Assembly (NCBI GenBank): GCA_039707465.1
Contig: CM077644.1
Coordinates: 102,005,375-102,069,374, forward strand
From: Rhabdophis nuchalis
Taxonomy: Eukaryota > Chordata > Lepidosauria > Squamata > Natricidae
Direction: 5' to 3'
DNA length: 64,000 bases
In this document: piece after piece, positions 1 to 11,532 of the stretch
Numbering within the stretch: position 1 is the stretch's first letter
Layout of the letters: each line of letters begins with the position of its first letter
Program-made: the position numbers and the translations under genes
The notes under the pieces: model-generated
What the model saw: only the letters and a program-made list of their open reading frames with translations
Told to the model about the DNA's origin: nothing
The model's database searches: none

Positions 1-213
1 TCAAAGAAGCGTTGACAATTCCCTGGAGCCAGTCTCGTGTCACCTCCCGGGAGGCCAGTACCAACCAGGAGGGACACGGGTCCAATAAACATGTGGTGGC
101 ATTCAGTCGCCTCGGCAACCTGTCCATGTCTTCGGAAGTCACAGGATCGAACTCTTCCCAGATGACAGACTCAAGACCTGCCTCCGTCAACCCGTCTGAA
201 CTAGACCACTCTA
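1..213 (-). mobile_element. L2-clade LINE fragment (ORF2, upstream of RT)
   Basis: The sequence matches, with scattered differences, the minus-strand L2 at 62945-63130 and the copy at 15765-15960. It covers the part of ORF2 just N-terminal to the reverse transcriptase core. The window edge cuts its left side, so the element may continue beyond the window. The right boundary near 213 lies at almost the same element coordinate as the end of the 15163-15963 copy. No intact reading frame is kept. It is a dead LINE fragment with no predicted activity. Confidence 0.85.
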
Positions 214-2092
214 TGTGCTAGAGTAAGCATATGCAATAAGCACCCTAAGAGTCAAAGAGGATGTTTTACAGTGCAAAAGGGCAATGTGTAGTTCAGGGAA
301 GTTGTGTACAGGTACTAGCGGTGTGAAAGGATGCGAGGGAGTGTTTAGGGAAGGTGTGAAGGTACATGGGGATGTGCAAGAGGCGCAGTGTCGGGGACAA
401 GGCAAGGAAGTTTGTGAGAGATCTCGGTCAGGAGTATGATGTAGGTTAGGGAGAGTGTGCAGGTGTGCCCAAGTGATAGGTAAGTAAATATCTCTGAATG
501 ATGATCCAATGGTTCATGGTGCATCTAGTTTTGTACAGAGACATAAACAAGGTTCTTGTAGAAAAATAAATATATTTTATTATTGTATTATATATTTTTT
601 AATTCCATTTCTTTTTTCTGCCTGGGTTAATTGTTACTTTTTAATCATTTAATTTAAAAAAATACTTTAATTCACATTGTTTGAACCAATGGTGCAAGTA
701 TTGCTTTTCTACTTCTGTCTTCAGGAGAATCAAACTGTTTTTATATCTATTCTTTAGGAGAATCAATATTATTACTTTTTAAAAAAGTAATTTAGGAGAA
801 TCAATATTATTACTTTTTTAAAAAGCACCTGCATTTTCTAGAAGCTTGCACCATGCTCATTCTCTGCATATTCAAAAGAATTGGGAAAAGTTTTTTGTTT
901 TGGACAGAATGAAATGCTTTGAGCTCTCTCCCTCATTTTAATTTACGTGAGAAAGCAAAGCATGAGAATGTCTATGTTTGGACTGACCAATGTTCATTTT
1001 GATTTTGCATCTCCTTTGGCCAGGGTGGGAAGACTCATCTCCTACAGTTAAACTCTGTATTAGCTCTGAGCAAATTTAGATATTGTAGGCATTCCCAACT
1101 TGATGTCTATAGTTTTGGATTAAAATTCCTATACTCCTTGATGGGCTAGGTATAATGGAAATTGTGGACCAGTACTTCTGGAGGACACTAGCTTGAGCAC
1201 AACTATTGGAACCTTAACTGCCTAAAATGTAGGTAAAAGATGCCTACATACTATCTTTCCTGTTTTCCTCCAGTCTTTTTAAAAAAGATTCTATATGCTG
1301 GTTGGCACTTTCACGTGAGGATTTAATGTTACTTTGTGTCAGTGTTGCATTCCTGCATTTCTACCCAGATGATCTGTTTTGAGTAACTGACCTACGGTGC
1401 CGGTTTATTTTTTGAGATGAAGCTTCCTTTTGTAGAAACTCATTTCATTCCATTGTCCTGCCACTCTGTAAGTAATCCACTACTACTGCTTAACCAATTA
1501 TAACGACTCAAAAGGTCTTGTCACATTTTCCTTATTATGAGAGCTTATAAAAAGTGACAAACCAGTCATTTTATTGAAGACTGAGTTAGGACACTGATGG
1601 AGTGCCGTGTTTTGCACTCTGGTCAGCTGGGTGATATGAGGATGGCGACAGTGAAAACCACTTTAAACTTTCACGGGATGTGCATGTGTGCTGGGAAACA
1701 GTGGCAGTAGCAATTTTAGATCAAATCCATCTCTATTACAGTGATAGACAAGCATAACAACAGGAGCACGCAAGTGCCAAAAATGAATTTCTGATCTTAA
1801 TTCTACTATTGTAGTTATAAATGACATTGGACCTTTTGGGGTAGATCTGTTAGAGAGCCTGTCAATAATTATGCCCTACTTTTTTCAGTTACCAGGTTTT
1901 ATTACAAGGCAGATACCTACGCTGCTGAGGCAGGATAGAAATGTGAATAAATAAATAAATACAATGTTACCAAATTAACATATTAAACATGATTGTACAA
2001 TATTTCATATGTGGGTACATGTTATGCCCTTGGGTATTATTTTCTCCAATAAGATGCAAATAGTTTCTTATTTGTTTGTTTGAAAGAGCATA
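214..2092. other. AT-rich stretch, no gene seen
   Basis: I see no coding region or recognisable repeat, apart from a 38 bp tandem duplication at 753-828. That unit begins TTTAGGAGAATCAATATTA and is present twice, with A/T runs able to pair at the junction. Confidence 0.5.
753..828. repeat. 38 bp unit duplicated in tandem
   Basis: The unit starting at 753 recurs starting at 791 with almost no change. The unit contains TATTATTACTTTTT followed by AAAAAAGT. It is a simple local duplication, probably from replication slippage. Confidence 0.7.
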
Positions 2093-2517
2093 AGCTATCT
2101 GCGGGATCGGATCCTGCCTCATACATCCTCACGGCCGATTCGCTCCCACAGAGAGGGACTTCTCCGGGTGCCGTCCACTAGACTTTGTCAGCGGGCGACG
2201 CCCAGGGGAAGGGCCTTCTCTGTGGCGGGCCCAGCCCTCTGGAACGACCTTCCCCCCGACATTAGAACAACCACGGACCTCCGCTCCTTCCTTCAAAAAT
2301 TAAAAACATACCTTTTCTGCATGGCCGGCCTAGGTTAGTCTCTACCTTAGGGTGCTAGGGAACGCTAATTTTAATATGGGGTTTTTAGTGCAGGGACAAT
2401 CAGGTTTAATTTGTTTTTACTTTATTGTATTTATTTTTGTATATATATCTTATGTGTTTTAATTTTCCCTGTGCACCGCTCCGAGTCCCCCTGGGGAGAG
2501 GACGCGGTATATAAAAT
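2093..2517 (+). mobile_element. L2-clade LINE, 3' end with intact ORF2 C-terminus
   Basis: This is a 5'-truncated L2 copy, very close to the 3' part of the minus-strand L2 at 61350-63640. The last codons of ORF2 (2220-2336) read in frame through the conserved PALWNDLPPDIR motif to a stop after the residues AGLG. A short 3' UTR follows, with the subfamily signature GTGCACCGCTCCGAGTCCC, and then a long (TTA)n tail. The 5' truncation at the sequence AGCTATCTGCGGG is typical of target-primed reverse transcription. No target duplication was identified. Confidence 0.9.
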
Positions 2518-2519
2518 AA

Positions 2520-2590
<71 letters not shown>
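2518..2590 (+). repeat. (TTA)n microsatellite at an L2 3' tail
   Basis: About 24 uninterrupted TTA units follow directly on the L2 3' end. The polytyrosine reading frame across it is a by-product of the repeat and not a protein. The repeat most likely grew from the LINE tail. Confidence 0.97.
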
Positions 2591-2591
<1 letters not shown>

Positions 2592-3829
2592 AACTAAATA
2601 GGAATATTCAGTAGGGTGAAAAGTACACTGAAGACAGACTGAACATGTATTACAGTTTGAACTAGTAATTACTAAGAGATTTAGATGGCAGTTCTAAGTA
2701 AGAGATAAGGTGGGGTTTTCCTTGTCATTTTTGCTTCCTACCTGCTTTCTATGGTATGTATAAAAATGTTTCATTGGAGTGTTCTTAAATTTTTTTGACT
2801 TTAATATAAATTCTACTTGATATTAGTCCAGGGGGATTTTAATTCAGTTACTCATCCCTTGAAAGGTTAGAACCTCTCATTTTTATGACATTACAATCAA
2901 TTTCTGAGAGGATGAGTTCAAATCTATCTTTTGCACAGACTGGGGGAAGTCTTCGGGTACTACACAATATATTTCTGTTTTATTTCCATCTGTGCTCCTA
3001 TTCAAATCATTTTTTTAACAGGACATGCTAAACTCAATATTGTGTTAAAGGGTAAACTATTCAAAAGATTGTCAAGTTTGATTTCTGAAGGCGAGAGCTA
3101 TTTTCAAGGTTAAATTTACTTTTATAGGAGTGCATTTTTTCTTTTTCTTTAGAAAAGAAAGGGTAAAATGGCAAGTAAAACTGAATAAAATAGGTTCCAC
3201 ATAATAATTTTTAACTGGACTATATTTTGTGCCGAAGAAAGATTTGGTGGCCTGTTGATTGCTGTGAAAGATAATCAACCTCTCTTCATTACCTTCAATA
3301 GAGTGTTTCTGGATGTTTCTGATCTCCTAATTTTAAATTCATCTTTCCTCAGTGTAAACTTTCTTTTAAAATACACAACGGATTTGTTCATCTGTATTTT
3401 ATATTCTTTGAATCAAAAGTATAGCTGTCCCTTAATGAACGATTGTGCAGTCCTGACACAATTGAGGCAAGGATTTAGCTTCAAATAAATCATTTCCGCA
3501 TTCTTGCTTAAGTGGCTCTTTTAGAGTATGAGAAGATTTGCTAGTTCTAATACTCGGCTTTCCTTGACCCATTTTTTTTAGCAATATAGGTTAACTTAAC
3601 TAGAAAAAGAGTGACAAAATATAAATAAAATATGTAAATGTGAGGACTTTACAAAACGAATGTAAGCATTTTTAAAAGAATACTTAACAGACAAAAATGC
3701 ATATGATTCAATGGAGACTCTGTAGGTTGAGGTGGCTGGCACAGTGACAGAGAAGATACTACCTCTGCTCAGCTCAAGGCCTTTTGGTTTGAATTTAAAC
3801 CTCTGCAATTTGACAGTTTTTATATTTAT
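2591..3829. other. AT-rich stretch, no gene seen
   Basis: Nothing recognisable was found. The reading frames here are short (at most 77 codons), without domain-like composition, and fit chance frames in AT-rich DNA. Confidence 0.5.
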
Positions 3830-3935
3830 AATTGCTTTTAGATATCTATTTTAATTACATTGTAACCCACCAGAATTGCTTTTGGCAATGAGGGGGTGGC
3901 ATATAGATTAAACAAAGAAACAAACAAAGACAAGA
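3830..3935 (+). mobile_element. Short CR1/L2-like LINE 3' end
   Basis: The sequence resembles the common LINE 3' terminus: a run like TTGTAACCCACCAGA, then TTTTGGCAATGAGGGGGTGGCA, ATATAGATTAAA and a degenerate (AAAC)n tail. It is too short to assign to a family with confidence. It is the remains of a heavily 5'-truncated insertion. Confidence 0.5.
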
Positions 3936-5291
3936 AAAGAATAACCATCTTGTATTGTTGAGTTCAGCATAGGATGTTCCTTCCCTCTATGAGGGAAAGG
4001 GAAAAGAACCTTTACAATTTCTTGCTTGTGGATATAAAAGCTAAGCTATGGAATATGGTAATCTACTCATGTATCAAATTTTCAGAAAATTACGTATTTG
4101 GAGTTGAATTTTACTTTTCAGTTATTACACCTACTTATAATGGATAGATACTGTACAAAAATTAGCAATGACAGAGGCCCATACTGTCAAAGATTTCTGC
4201 TCTGTTTAAAAAATCTTAAAATGGTTGTCAAGCAAGCTGACTATCCAATAATAAAAAAAAGACTGGTAAGTAACCTAGAGCTCCTTCTTAATAGATATTA
4301 ATCACTAGATGTGTATTCAGTGAGATACGTCTGAGGTCAATGGGGCACCCTAAAGAAAAAGAGGCTTTTTCTTTTGTTGATTTCTTGGAGTTGAAAGTGA
4401 AAATTTAGGATATTTACCTCTAGTAGAAGAGATAGTTTGAAATTTTGTAGTTGTGTGAAAGCATGTTCTGTTTGCTTTGGAAGACTTGAGTCTAGCACTG
4501 TTTTAAATATTAGTGTTGTGTGCTAACCTGTTTGCCTGTTCCTCTGTTTAAATGCTGCATATCCATGAATAGAAGTTACAGAAAAGTCACTAATCTATAT
4601 TTATTTTATCCTAGAAGAAAACTGACCCTGTAAAAGATAAAACTCATGAATATTCCCCTGGGAAACTATGTGTGTCTAAGATTGCCTTAGCTGGTAGAGC
4701 AAAAAAAAATCTGCAAAGGTCTTATTGGAAATTTTAAGTGTCATTTACAATTGTGTTATATTTTTTTCTCATTTAACATTTCATGATACCTATCTCTGCT
4801 AAATTGCAAAAGTTTCAAAGTATTCAGAAATATAGACGGGGATACAAAACCATGTCTTCTGTTTCAGTCCCCCGCATAAAATTTAATTAAATTACAAAAC
4901 CAGAAGATGACTTTAAAGTATAAGATGGTTGTAACTGTGAGATTATTGTTTTACTATTCAAGGAAGTTGTAAATCTGCTCCTTTTGATTAACTAATACAT
5001 ATACAGTACTATAAAATATCCCTTATTTCCTTCCAAAATTACAAAGCAAAAATGTGGATGTAGAAACATTTTGGTCAAATTTGTCTTAGAAAGAATAATG
5101 CTTATTTTATCATTGCATTTCAAGTTTAATGAGTTAGGAAAATAAATTACATAGTTTTGTTTCACTTCACTTTAGCTGGGAAAAAAATATGAAGATTTCA
5201 GTTTTGTAATTTTTGTTTCAGGAGAAATCATTGCAAAATATTATTCACTCCTAGAACTGTCTAATCCAACTTTCATGGGATGTATCCCTTA
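3936..5291. other. AT-rich stretch, no gene seen
   Basis: No repeat family or coding exon was recognised. The longest frame (4098-4301, plus, 67 codons) has no recognisable features. Confidence 0.5.
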
Positions 5292-5681
5292 TACGTAGTC
5301 TTCGACTTATGACCACAAGTGAGCCCAACATTTCTGTTGCTAAGTGAGCCATTTGTTAACTGAGTTTTGCCCCATTTTATGACCTTTCTTGCCACAGTTA
5401 CTAAGTGAATCACTGCTATTAACACTTAACACAGTTGTTAAGTGAATCTGACTTTCCGCATGGTCTTGTCAGAAGGTCACAGAAAGTGATCACATGACCC
5501 TAGGACACTGCAACTATCATAAATATGAGCCAGTTGCCAAGTGTCTGAATTTTGATCACATGGCCATAGAGATGCTGCAATGGTCATAAGTGTGAAAAAT
5601 GGTCATAAGTCACTTTTTTCAGTGCCATTGCAATTTTGAATGGTCACTAAATGAACAGTTGTAAATCGAGGATTAGCTGTA
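5292..5681 (+). mobile_element. MITE-A copy 1 (TA-flanked, ~385 bp)
   Basis: This is a non-autonomous element with terminal inverted repeats close to CAGGTAGTCCTCGACTTA. The left end reads TACGTAGTCTTCGACTTATG and the right end TAAATCGAGGATTAGCTGTA. TA lies at both ends, as expected for the TA target duplication of Tc1/mariner-type elements. The interior is shared with the other MITE-A copies (GTTAAGTGAATC, TTTTGCCCCATTTTA, TTTTTTCAGTGCC). No coding capacity. This copy is more diverged at its ends than the copy at 5815. Confidence 0.85.
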
Positions 5682-5814
5682 TTTTGTATATATAGGTGGC
5701 AGCTTTTATTGCATGATTCCATTTTGTTATATATATAGCTGCAAAAATAAAAAACAAAAACAGCTTAGAAATAAAATGTCATCAGAGAAAGATCTCAAAG
5801 AAGAACAGGTAGTA

Positions 5815-6203
5815 TACAGGTAGTCCTCGACTTATGACCATAACTGAGTCCAGAATTTATGCCGCTAAGTGAGAAATTCGTTAAATGAGTTTTGCCCCAT
5901 TTTACGACTTTTCTTGCCCCATTTGTTAAGTGAATCACTGCAGTTGTTAAATTAGTAGCATGGTTGTTACTGTTCCCCATTGACTCTGCTTGTTAGAACG
6001 TTGCAAAAGGTGATCGCATGACCCTGAGACACTGCAACCGCCAAAAATATGAACCAGTTGCCAAGCGTCTGGATTTTGATCATGTGACCCTGGGGGTGCT
6101 GCAACGGTGGTAAGTGTGAAAAATGGTCATGTCATTTTTTCGATGCTATTCTAACTTTGAACGGTCACTAAGTGGAACTGTTGTAAGTCGAGAAGTACCT
6201 GTA
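5815..6203 (+). mobile_element. MITE-A copy 2 (TA-flanked)
   Basis: Same family and orientation as the copy ending 133 bp upstream. The ends read TACAGGTAGTCCTCGACTTA and, as the complement, nearly the same (TAAGTCGAGAAGTACCTGTA), with TA on each side. There is no ORF. The interior shares the CATGACCCTGAGACACTGCA segment with the 11133 copy, so these two probably belong to one subfamily. Confidence 0.92.
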
Positions 6204-6579
6204 TACTGTATCCAAGGAAAAATGCCTAAGATTTCTCTATTGAGTCTCAAATTCCCAGTCCAAACTTAAGATTCCATTCAATCTCTAAAGTAAAAATCCT
6301 TGTAAACCAGTGACCATGCTGAACCAATAACCAACGTGATAAAATTATTTGATATGTGTGTATGTGGGGAAATAATACCCCCCCTAGTTTATTCTCTTCT
6401 TCCACGTGAATTATTCATTGACTTATATCAGTTAAACTTGGCAACTTGAAGACTTGTGGACTTCAACTCCCAGAATTCTCCAGCCAGCCCCTGAGTTAAA
6501 CTCTTCACATTCAAAATTTCTAAACCCAGCTTTCAAACCAGTAAAAGTGATGGCTTTCAATCCACGTTTATATCAATAA
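6204..6579. other. Unassigned sequence with a hAT-like fragment
   Basis: No gene. At about 6440-6490 there is a short segment (GACTTCAACTCCCAGAATTC) shared with the palindromic hAT MITEs at 28854, 40379 and 56040. It is too short and too decayed to delimit. Confidence 0.4.
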
Positions 6580-6775
6580 AAGTAAATATTTGTAGCTCAG
6601 GATTGAAATGAGGGGCTCTTGGCTCTCTCTGAGGTAGGTTGTTTTCTTGCAGACATTTCATTACCCAAATTAGGTAACATCATCAGCCAGGACTACGGTA
6701 GCACTGATAATGTTACCTAGTTTGGGTAATGAAACACATTTTCGAGAATACAACCAAGCTCAGAGAGCATTAAGA
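6580..6775 (+). repeat. Hairpin repeat (GTTACCTA.TTTGGGTAATGAAA type)
   Basis: Two imperfect inverted arms flank a short centre near 6690-6702. The left arm includes CATTTCATTACCCAAATTAG and the right arm CTAGTTTGGGTAATGAAACA. A partial relative lies at 57535-57640 (TTCATTACCCAACTAGGTAA). It behaves like a foldback repeat with no coding capacity. The family is unassigned. Confidence 0.6.
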
Positions 6776-9700
6776 ATCAACTCCCCCACCCGTCCCTATT
6801 TCTTATCATTAGAAAACAATATAAAAGGAAGAGAAAATGGAGCTGGATGAAGGAAAGAAAAAACTAAACACATAGCACCAGTTCTTGGTTTATTGTTCCT
6901 GTAATCATGGATGGAAATGGACTGCTCGGAGCTACCTCCAGAGTCTATAGTCTGCCACTCTTCCTCCCTTGAGAGTTGATCCAGTGGCCTCTGTGAGGGA
7001 CAGCTCAATCCATTTGGTAGTATCAAGCAGATATGGCCTTTTCTTGCTGTTAGCCGCTGTTTCTTTACCCTGCAGAGCAGCTAATCTTCATTCTTCACGA
7101 GGGAAAGAATGTATTCCCTGACTGTAAACCCTTTGAAAAACAACATTGGGGTTGCTCAACGCCACGTTCAGTTGCTGTCCTCTAGAGATTGAGGCTGGGA
7201 GGCCTGAAAGCAAAGAGGTGTCCTGAAATACAAAGGTTTACTTCCTCCCACCCAGAAAAGTCAAATGATATGGGCTATAGGCAGCATTTCTGATGAGTCA
7301 GGCTTTTGCAATGATTTTGCAATGACCAGATTTGTACAGATTAATGAAATGGAAAACCAAAAAACCCCAAAAGGACTCTAGATGCGGCCTAGTGCTTTTT
7401 AGGTCATCACGCTGGTGTTGCATCATTTGCATAGTTGGAGGATTATGTGTACTTTCAAATTTGGCGGGGGGGACGACAACGGGTCATGGCTAAAGAAGAA
7501 TCTTTTGCTTTTATTCAGATGTTGCTATAAGAGAACAGAAAGTCTACAAAGTCCACTGTTTTCCCTTCAGTCTCCATATCTGTGGGACAAAAGCGGTCAT
7601 TAAAGATAGTTTAAGAACAGTGTCTTACAATAACAATGCTATGTCTGGAAAAAATATTTTTATTTTCACATTTCTTTTCTTGATAGGGAAGTCTGAAGGA
7701 TGTTGTCAGTAGGTAGATATGAGAAGTACTGTTATAATGCTATTTTATGTTTTGGAACATTTTAGATTTGGGATGAACATATCCTAAAGTTACAGCAAAA
7801 AAAAAAAAATCAGCAAAGGCCTTCCTTTTCAGGTTAACTTACACAACTTGCAACTATAACATGGGTTGCAAACATATAGTTAAAAATCCATGGAAGCAAT
7901 ACAACCAGAGCAAATAATTATAACATAATAATATAACAACACACTAATGTATTATCTGATTATTTTGTTTTTAGATTTTTCGGCTGCTCTATGTCATTAA
8001 TACATTGCAATAGATTTTTTTTTTTGCTTACTGGTTCTCATGTACAATTCTAGCTTTGTTTGGATAGCTTTACACAAGGTTGTTTGTTTAAATCTGTCAT
8101 ATTTACACACTGACAGCAATGTTTAGTGTGTTATAAAAATGTTTTTAAAATATTAACAGGATTGATATTTGTAAGAGTTGGAGATGTATGCAGGATTCCT
8201 AGAGATAACTATGCATGAGTTAGTATAATTCTCCCTGATTCTTTTCTTATTCTCTTCCTCTGACTTAATATATTTTATAGGTGAGGCCATTGTTATGCTA
8301 TCAGACTAGTTTATCAGTTCAGGCAGTCTCTGTTCTTATCTCCTGATTGCTTTAGTGGATTCTAGCATAAAGGCAGACTGGAACAAGAGACCTGACCTAA
8401 TCAGTATATCAAAAGTTAAGTCTCTGGTATTTTTGTTTTGTTTCCCCTTTGAGAACCAGTTTAGTCACAAACAGTCTCCTAAAAAGTAGATCATATTCAA
8501 ACAGCCACACACCATAAATGGCTAGGCTAAGTTACAGTGACCACTAGAAGTTGTGGATATTTAATAGTAAATACTTTGGACTAGTCTAGCTAAGAAAGAT
8601 ATTAAGTTCTTTTATTTGCTTAAACAGATAACCATGGCCTCTGATGAATTTCCATCAAGTACAAAAAAATGAAGCTTTCTCTGCATTTTTACACTCTGGC
8701 ACTTTCATGGCCTGGTGTTAAGGATACAGGAGAAGCTGCATTGGACTGAGACATTGACTAAATCTCTCTGTGTTTCTGTGTTGCAAGTATTCATTATTCC
8801 AATGTTAAGTTCTCCCCAAACCTGAAGAGAACATTGAGGTTATATTCACTTACAATTTCATGTGTTTGTTAACTAGCTTCCTCCTGTGCTTTAATTGCAA
8901 TTTGAGACAGAGACATTAATCAAAGCTTCCATATATGCACTGGAATTTCTCAGGTTTTAAACTGCTTTTATACCCGTTTTTGATTTATCCCGAAGACAAA
9001 CAGGATGTTGTGTTGGAGACAATCTCACCTGCTGGGCATCTGCTTATAATGGGAAAGATATAAAAATCCTTTCAACAAATGATACAGTCAAGTTATGTTT
9101 GCTGTATTCCAACAGGCTGTTACCGAAGTTAATCTCTTTATCCCTTTATCTTTGAATTAATCTCTTTATAATTTGCACTAAAATTTTTCCAGGTATCGAT
9201 GTCAGGTTGATCTGTAGTTTGTTGGATGTTCTTTCCTCCCATGTTTGAAGTAAGGACAACATTTTCAGTCATCTAGCGATTCATCAATTCTTCAGGTTGA
9301 TTCAAAGACAGTAAGTAATGGTGCAGGCAGACAAATAGCTGGTTCCTTCCCTATTGGAGGAAGCATTTCATCTGGTCCTGGGAATCCATTCAGAGGAAAA
9401 AGGCACTGTGGCCATTTTACAAGCTTAAATGTCAATTCTATCTACTCTATGCAATTTGCTGATAAAATGCATAGGAGTTTTGTTTGAGGATCTGAAACAC
9501 AACTGGAGTGGTGTGGCATTGCTTTTTCTTTTTTTAATCCGAATGTTACATCATCATTTTATTTTGAACATATCTAAATAATCTGTGGTTATTTTTATCA
9601 GACTTCAAACATCTCAGCTCCTTTTGAACTTTTGCTTTCCAAACACCAGCTACCCTTTCTGTAGTTTTTCTTGAGAACTGATTTCTTTTTATTTTCTGTA
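6776..9700. other. AT-rich stretch, no gene seen
   Basis: About 2.9 kb in which I recognise no exon or repeat family. Two short frames (6796-7026 minus, 7415-7603 plus) have no domain features. A C-rich/A-rich homopolymer mixture is the only compositional oddity. Confidence 0.45.
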
Positions 9701-9702
9701 TA

Positions 9703-10221
9703 CAGTGGTACCTCGGTTCACGAACTTAATTCGTGAACTGACTCTGTTCGCGATCCGAATTGGTCGTGAAGCGAGGCACAATTTCCCATAGGGTTCAATG
9801 TAAATCCGGTTAATCCGTTCCGACCTTGTTTTTTGGTCGTGATTCTTGAATTGACTCTGTTCGCGAACAGAATTGGTCGTGAACAGAGGCACAGTTTCCC
9901 ATAGGGTTCAATGTAAATCCGGTTAATCCGTTCTGACCTTGTTTTTAAAATGTCCGCGGCTCCGGTTCCTGAAGCGAGGCGGGGTTCGTGAATCCGAGCA
10001 TTTTTACGAACTTTTCTGTTCGTGATGCGAGGGCGGAGTTCGTGAAGCGAGGCGGAGTTTGTGAAGCGAGGCGGAGTTCGTGAAGCGGAGCGTATTTTTA
10101 CGAACTTTTCCGTTCGTGAACCGAAACGGTGTTCGTGAACCGGGGCACATTTTTTGGGAAATTTTTGGTCGTAATCCGAATTGGTCGTGAACAGAGGCGT
10201 TCGTGAACCGAGGTACCACTG
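9703..10221 (+). mobile_element. Tigger/pogo-like MITE with internal duplication
   Basis: The termini are exact inverted repeats, CAGTGGTACCTCGGTTCACG at the left and its complement at the right, flanked by TA (9701-9702 and 10222-10223). This matches the terminal style of pogo/Tigger elements in the Tc1/mariner superfamily. There is no transposase ORF. The interior holds a 113 bp unit in two tandem copies (about 9730-9955, both containing CCCATAGGGTTCAATGTAAA) and then a cluster of short GTTCGTGAAGCGAGGCGGA units (about 9965-10110). GC and CpG content is well above the flanks. The apparent 122-codon minus frame is made of these repeats. Confidence 0.92.
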
Positions 10222-10223
10222 TA

Positions 10224-11132
10224 TCTCCTTGGTTGTTTTTTTTCTTCACTAAATGTTTTGTGTTCTTCATTCCCCTCCTGTTGGAATTATTTGGAATTGT
10301 GCTTTTAACACAATCTCCTTCAGGAACTCCCATACATCCTGAGCAGCTATTCTCATTAGTTTCTCCTGTCATTGAATCCTACCTATCATGCTCTGAGTAG
10401 CCACTCTTATGTAAAATGCATCTTACGTGATGCTGTGTCTGTTACTTATTCCTTAAATTGCTTTGTAACCTAAGCTCTCTTTCAAAGCATTTCCTTTTCA
10501 GGCAAGTAACATACCTTGCTGGAGCTATGAATTGCAACTGAATTGTAAAATGTAAATTAAAATCCAGCTGCAGCCTTACACATGTTAACCTGAGATGTGT
10601 TAACTCCACCAAAATTAATGCAAACTTTTTTCAGAGATGATTTTGATGCTTCTTCAGAAATCTAATGTGGGGGACAAAAACAGACCTCACTAAAATGCAC
10701 TTTGTCCCCTTTGGGGTCTCGCTCATGGTCACATAAATATGCTTTCTTCCAGCCCTTAAATTGGCAGAGTAGTATGTGGCATTCCCCTGGCTTGGTCTCC
10801 ATTCCCAACTAGCATCACCCACTAGTGGGACATGTAGTGAAGCAGGGTCGGGCAAATGTTGGAAAATAGTTGGAACAGAGACTTTAACCATTTTTCACAC
10901 TGCCCAAATGAAAGATTGCAGATGCAGAAGTATTTCATGCCTGCAACCTGTTGGGTTATTTCCGAACATGAATCCAGCAATCATTTGAGAGAGCTAAACC
11001 TTTGTCTAGCAATAGTTCATTTAATAGAGCATAGTAGGAAAGAGACCATGAATGGGGTGAAGTGGGAAATAATATTTCTTAAAATCAGACCCTTCAGGTT
11101 TTGTCCTTAGGACTTAAGTATACTGTGTGTTG
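10224..11132. other. Unassigned sequence, no gene confirmed
   Basis: Contains overlapping short frames on both strands (10631-10891 minus, 86 codons; 10856-11110 plus, 84 codons). None shows a recognisable domain, splice context or signal peptide, so I do not call them genes. Confidence 0.4.
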
Positions 11133-11532
11133 TACAGGTAGTCCTTGACTTATGGCCACAATTGAGCCCAAGATTTCTGTTGCCAACTGAGACAGTTGCA
11201 AAGTGAGTTTTGCCCCATTTCCTGAGATTTCCTGCCACAGTGGTTAAGTGAATCACTGCAGTTGTTAAGTTAGAAACACGGGTTATTAAGTGAACCTGGC
11301 TTCCCCATTGACTTCGCTTGTCAGAACGTTGCAAAAGGTGATCGCATGACCCTGAGACACTGCAACCGCCAAAAATATGAACCAGTTGCCAAGCGTCTGA
11401 ATTTAGACCATGTGACCCTGGGGGTGCTGCAACGGTGGTAAGTGTGAAAACCAGTCACAAGTCACTTTTTTTCAGTGCTGTTGTCACTTCAAGTGGTCAC
11501 TAAACAAACTGTTGTAAGTTGAGGACTACCTA
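11133..11532 (+). mobile_element. MITE-A copy 3 (TA-flanked)
   Basis: Starts TACAGGTAGTCCTTGACTTA and ends with the complementary GTTGAGGACTACCTATA. The interior shares long blocks with the 5815 copy (for example AGACACTGCAACCGCCAAAA). Flanked by TA. No ORF of its own; the 75-codon minus frame across it is incidental. Confidence 0.92.

Noticed and set aside
2411..2614. Frame with a polytyrosine run
   Set aside because: Produced by the (TTA)n tail of an L2 copy.
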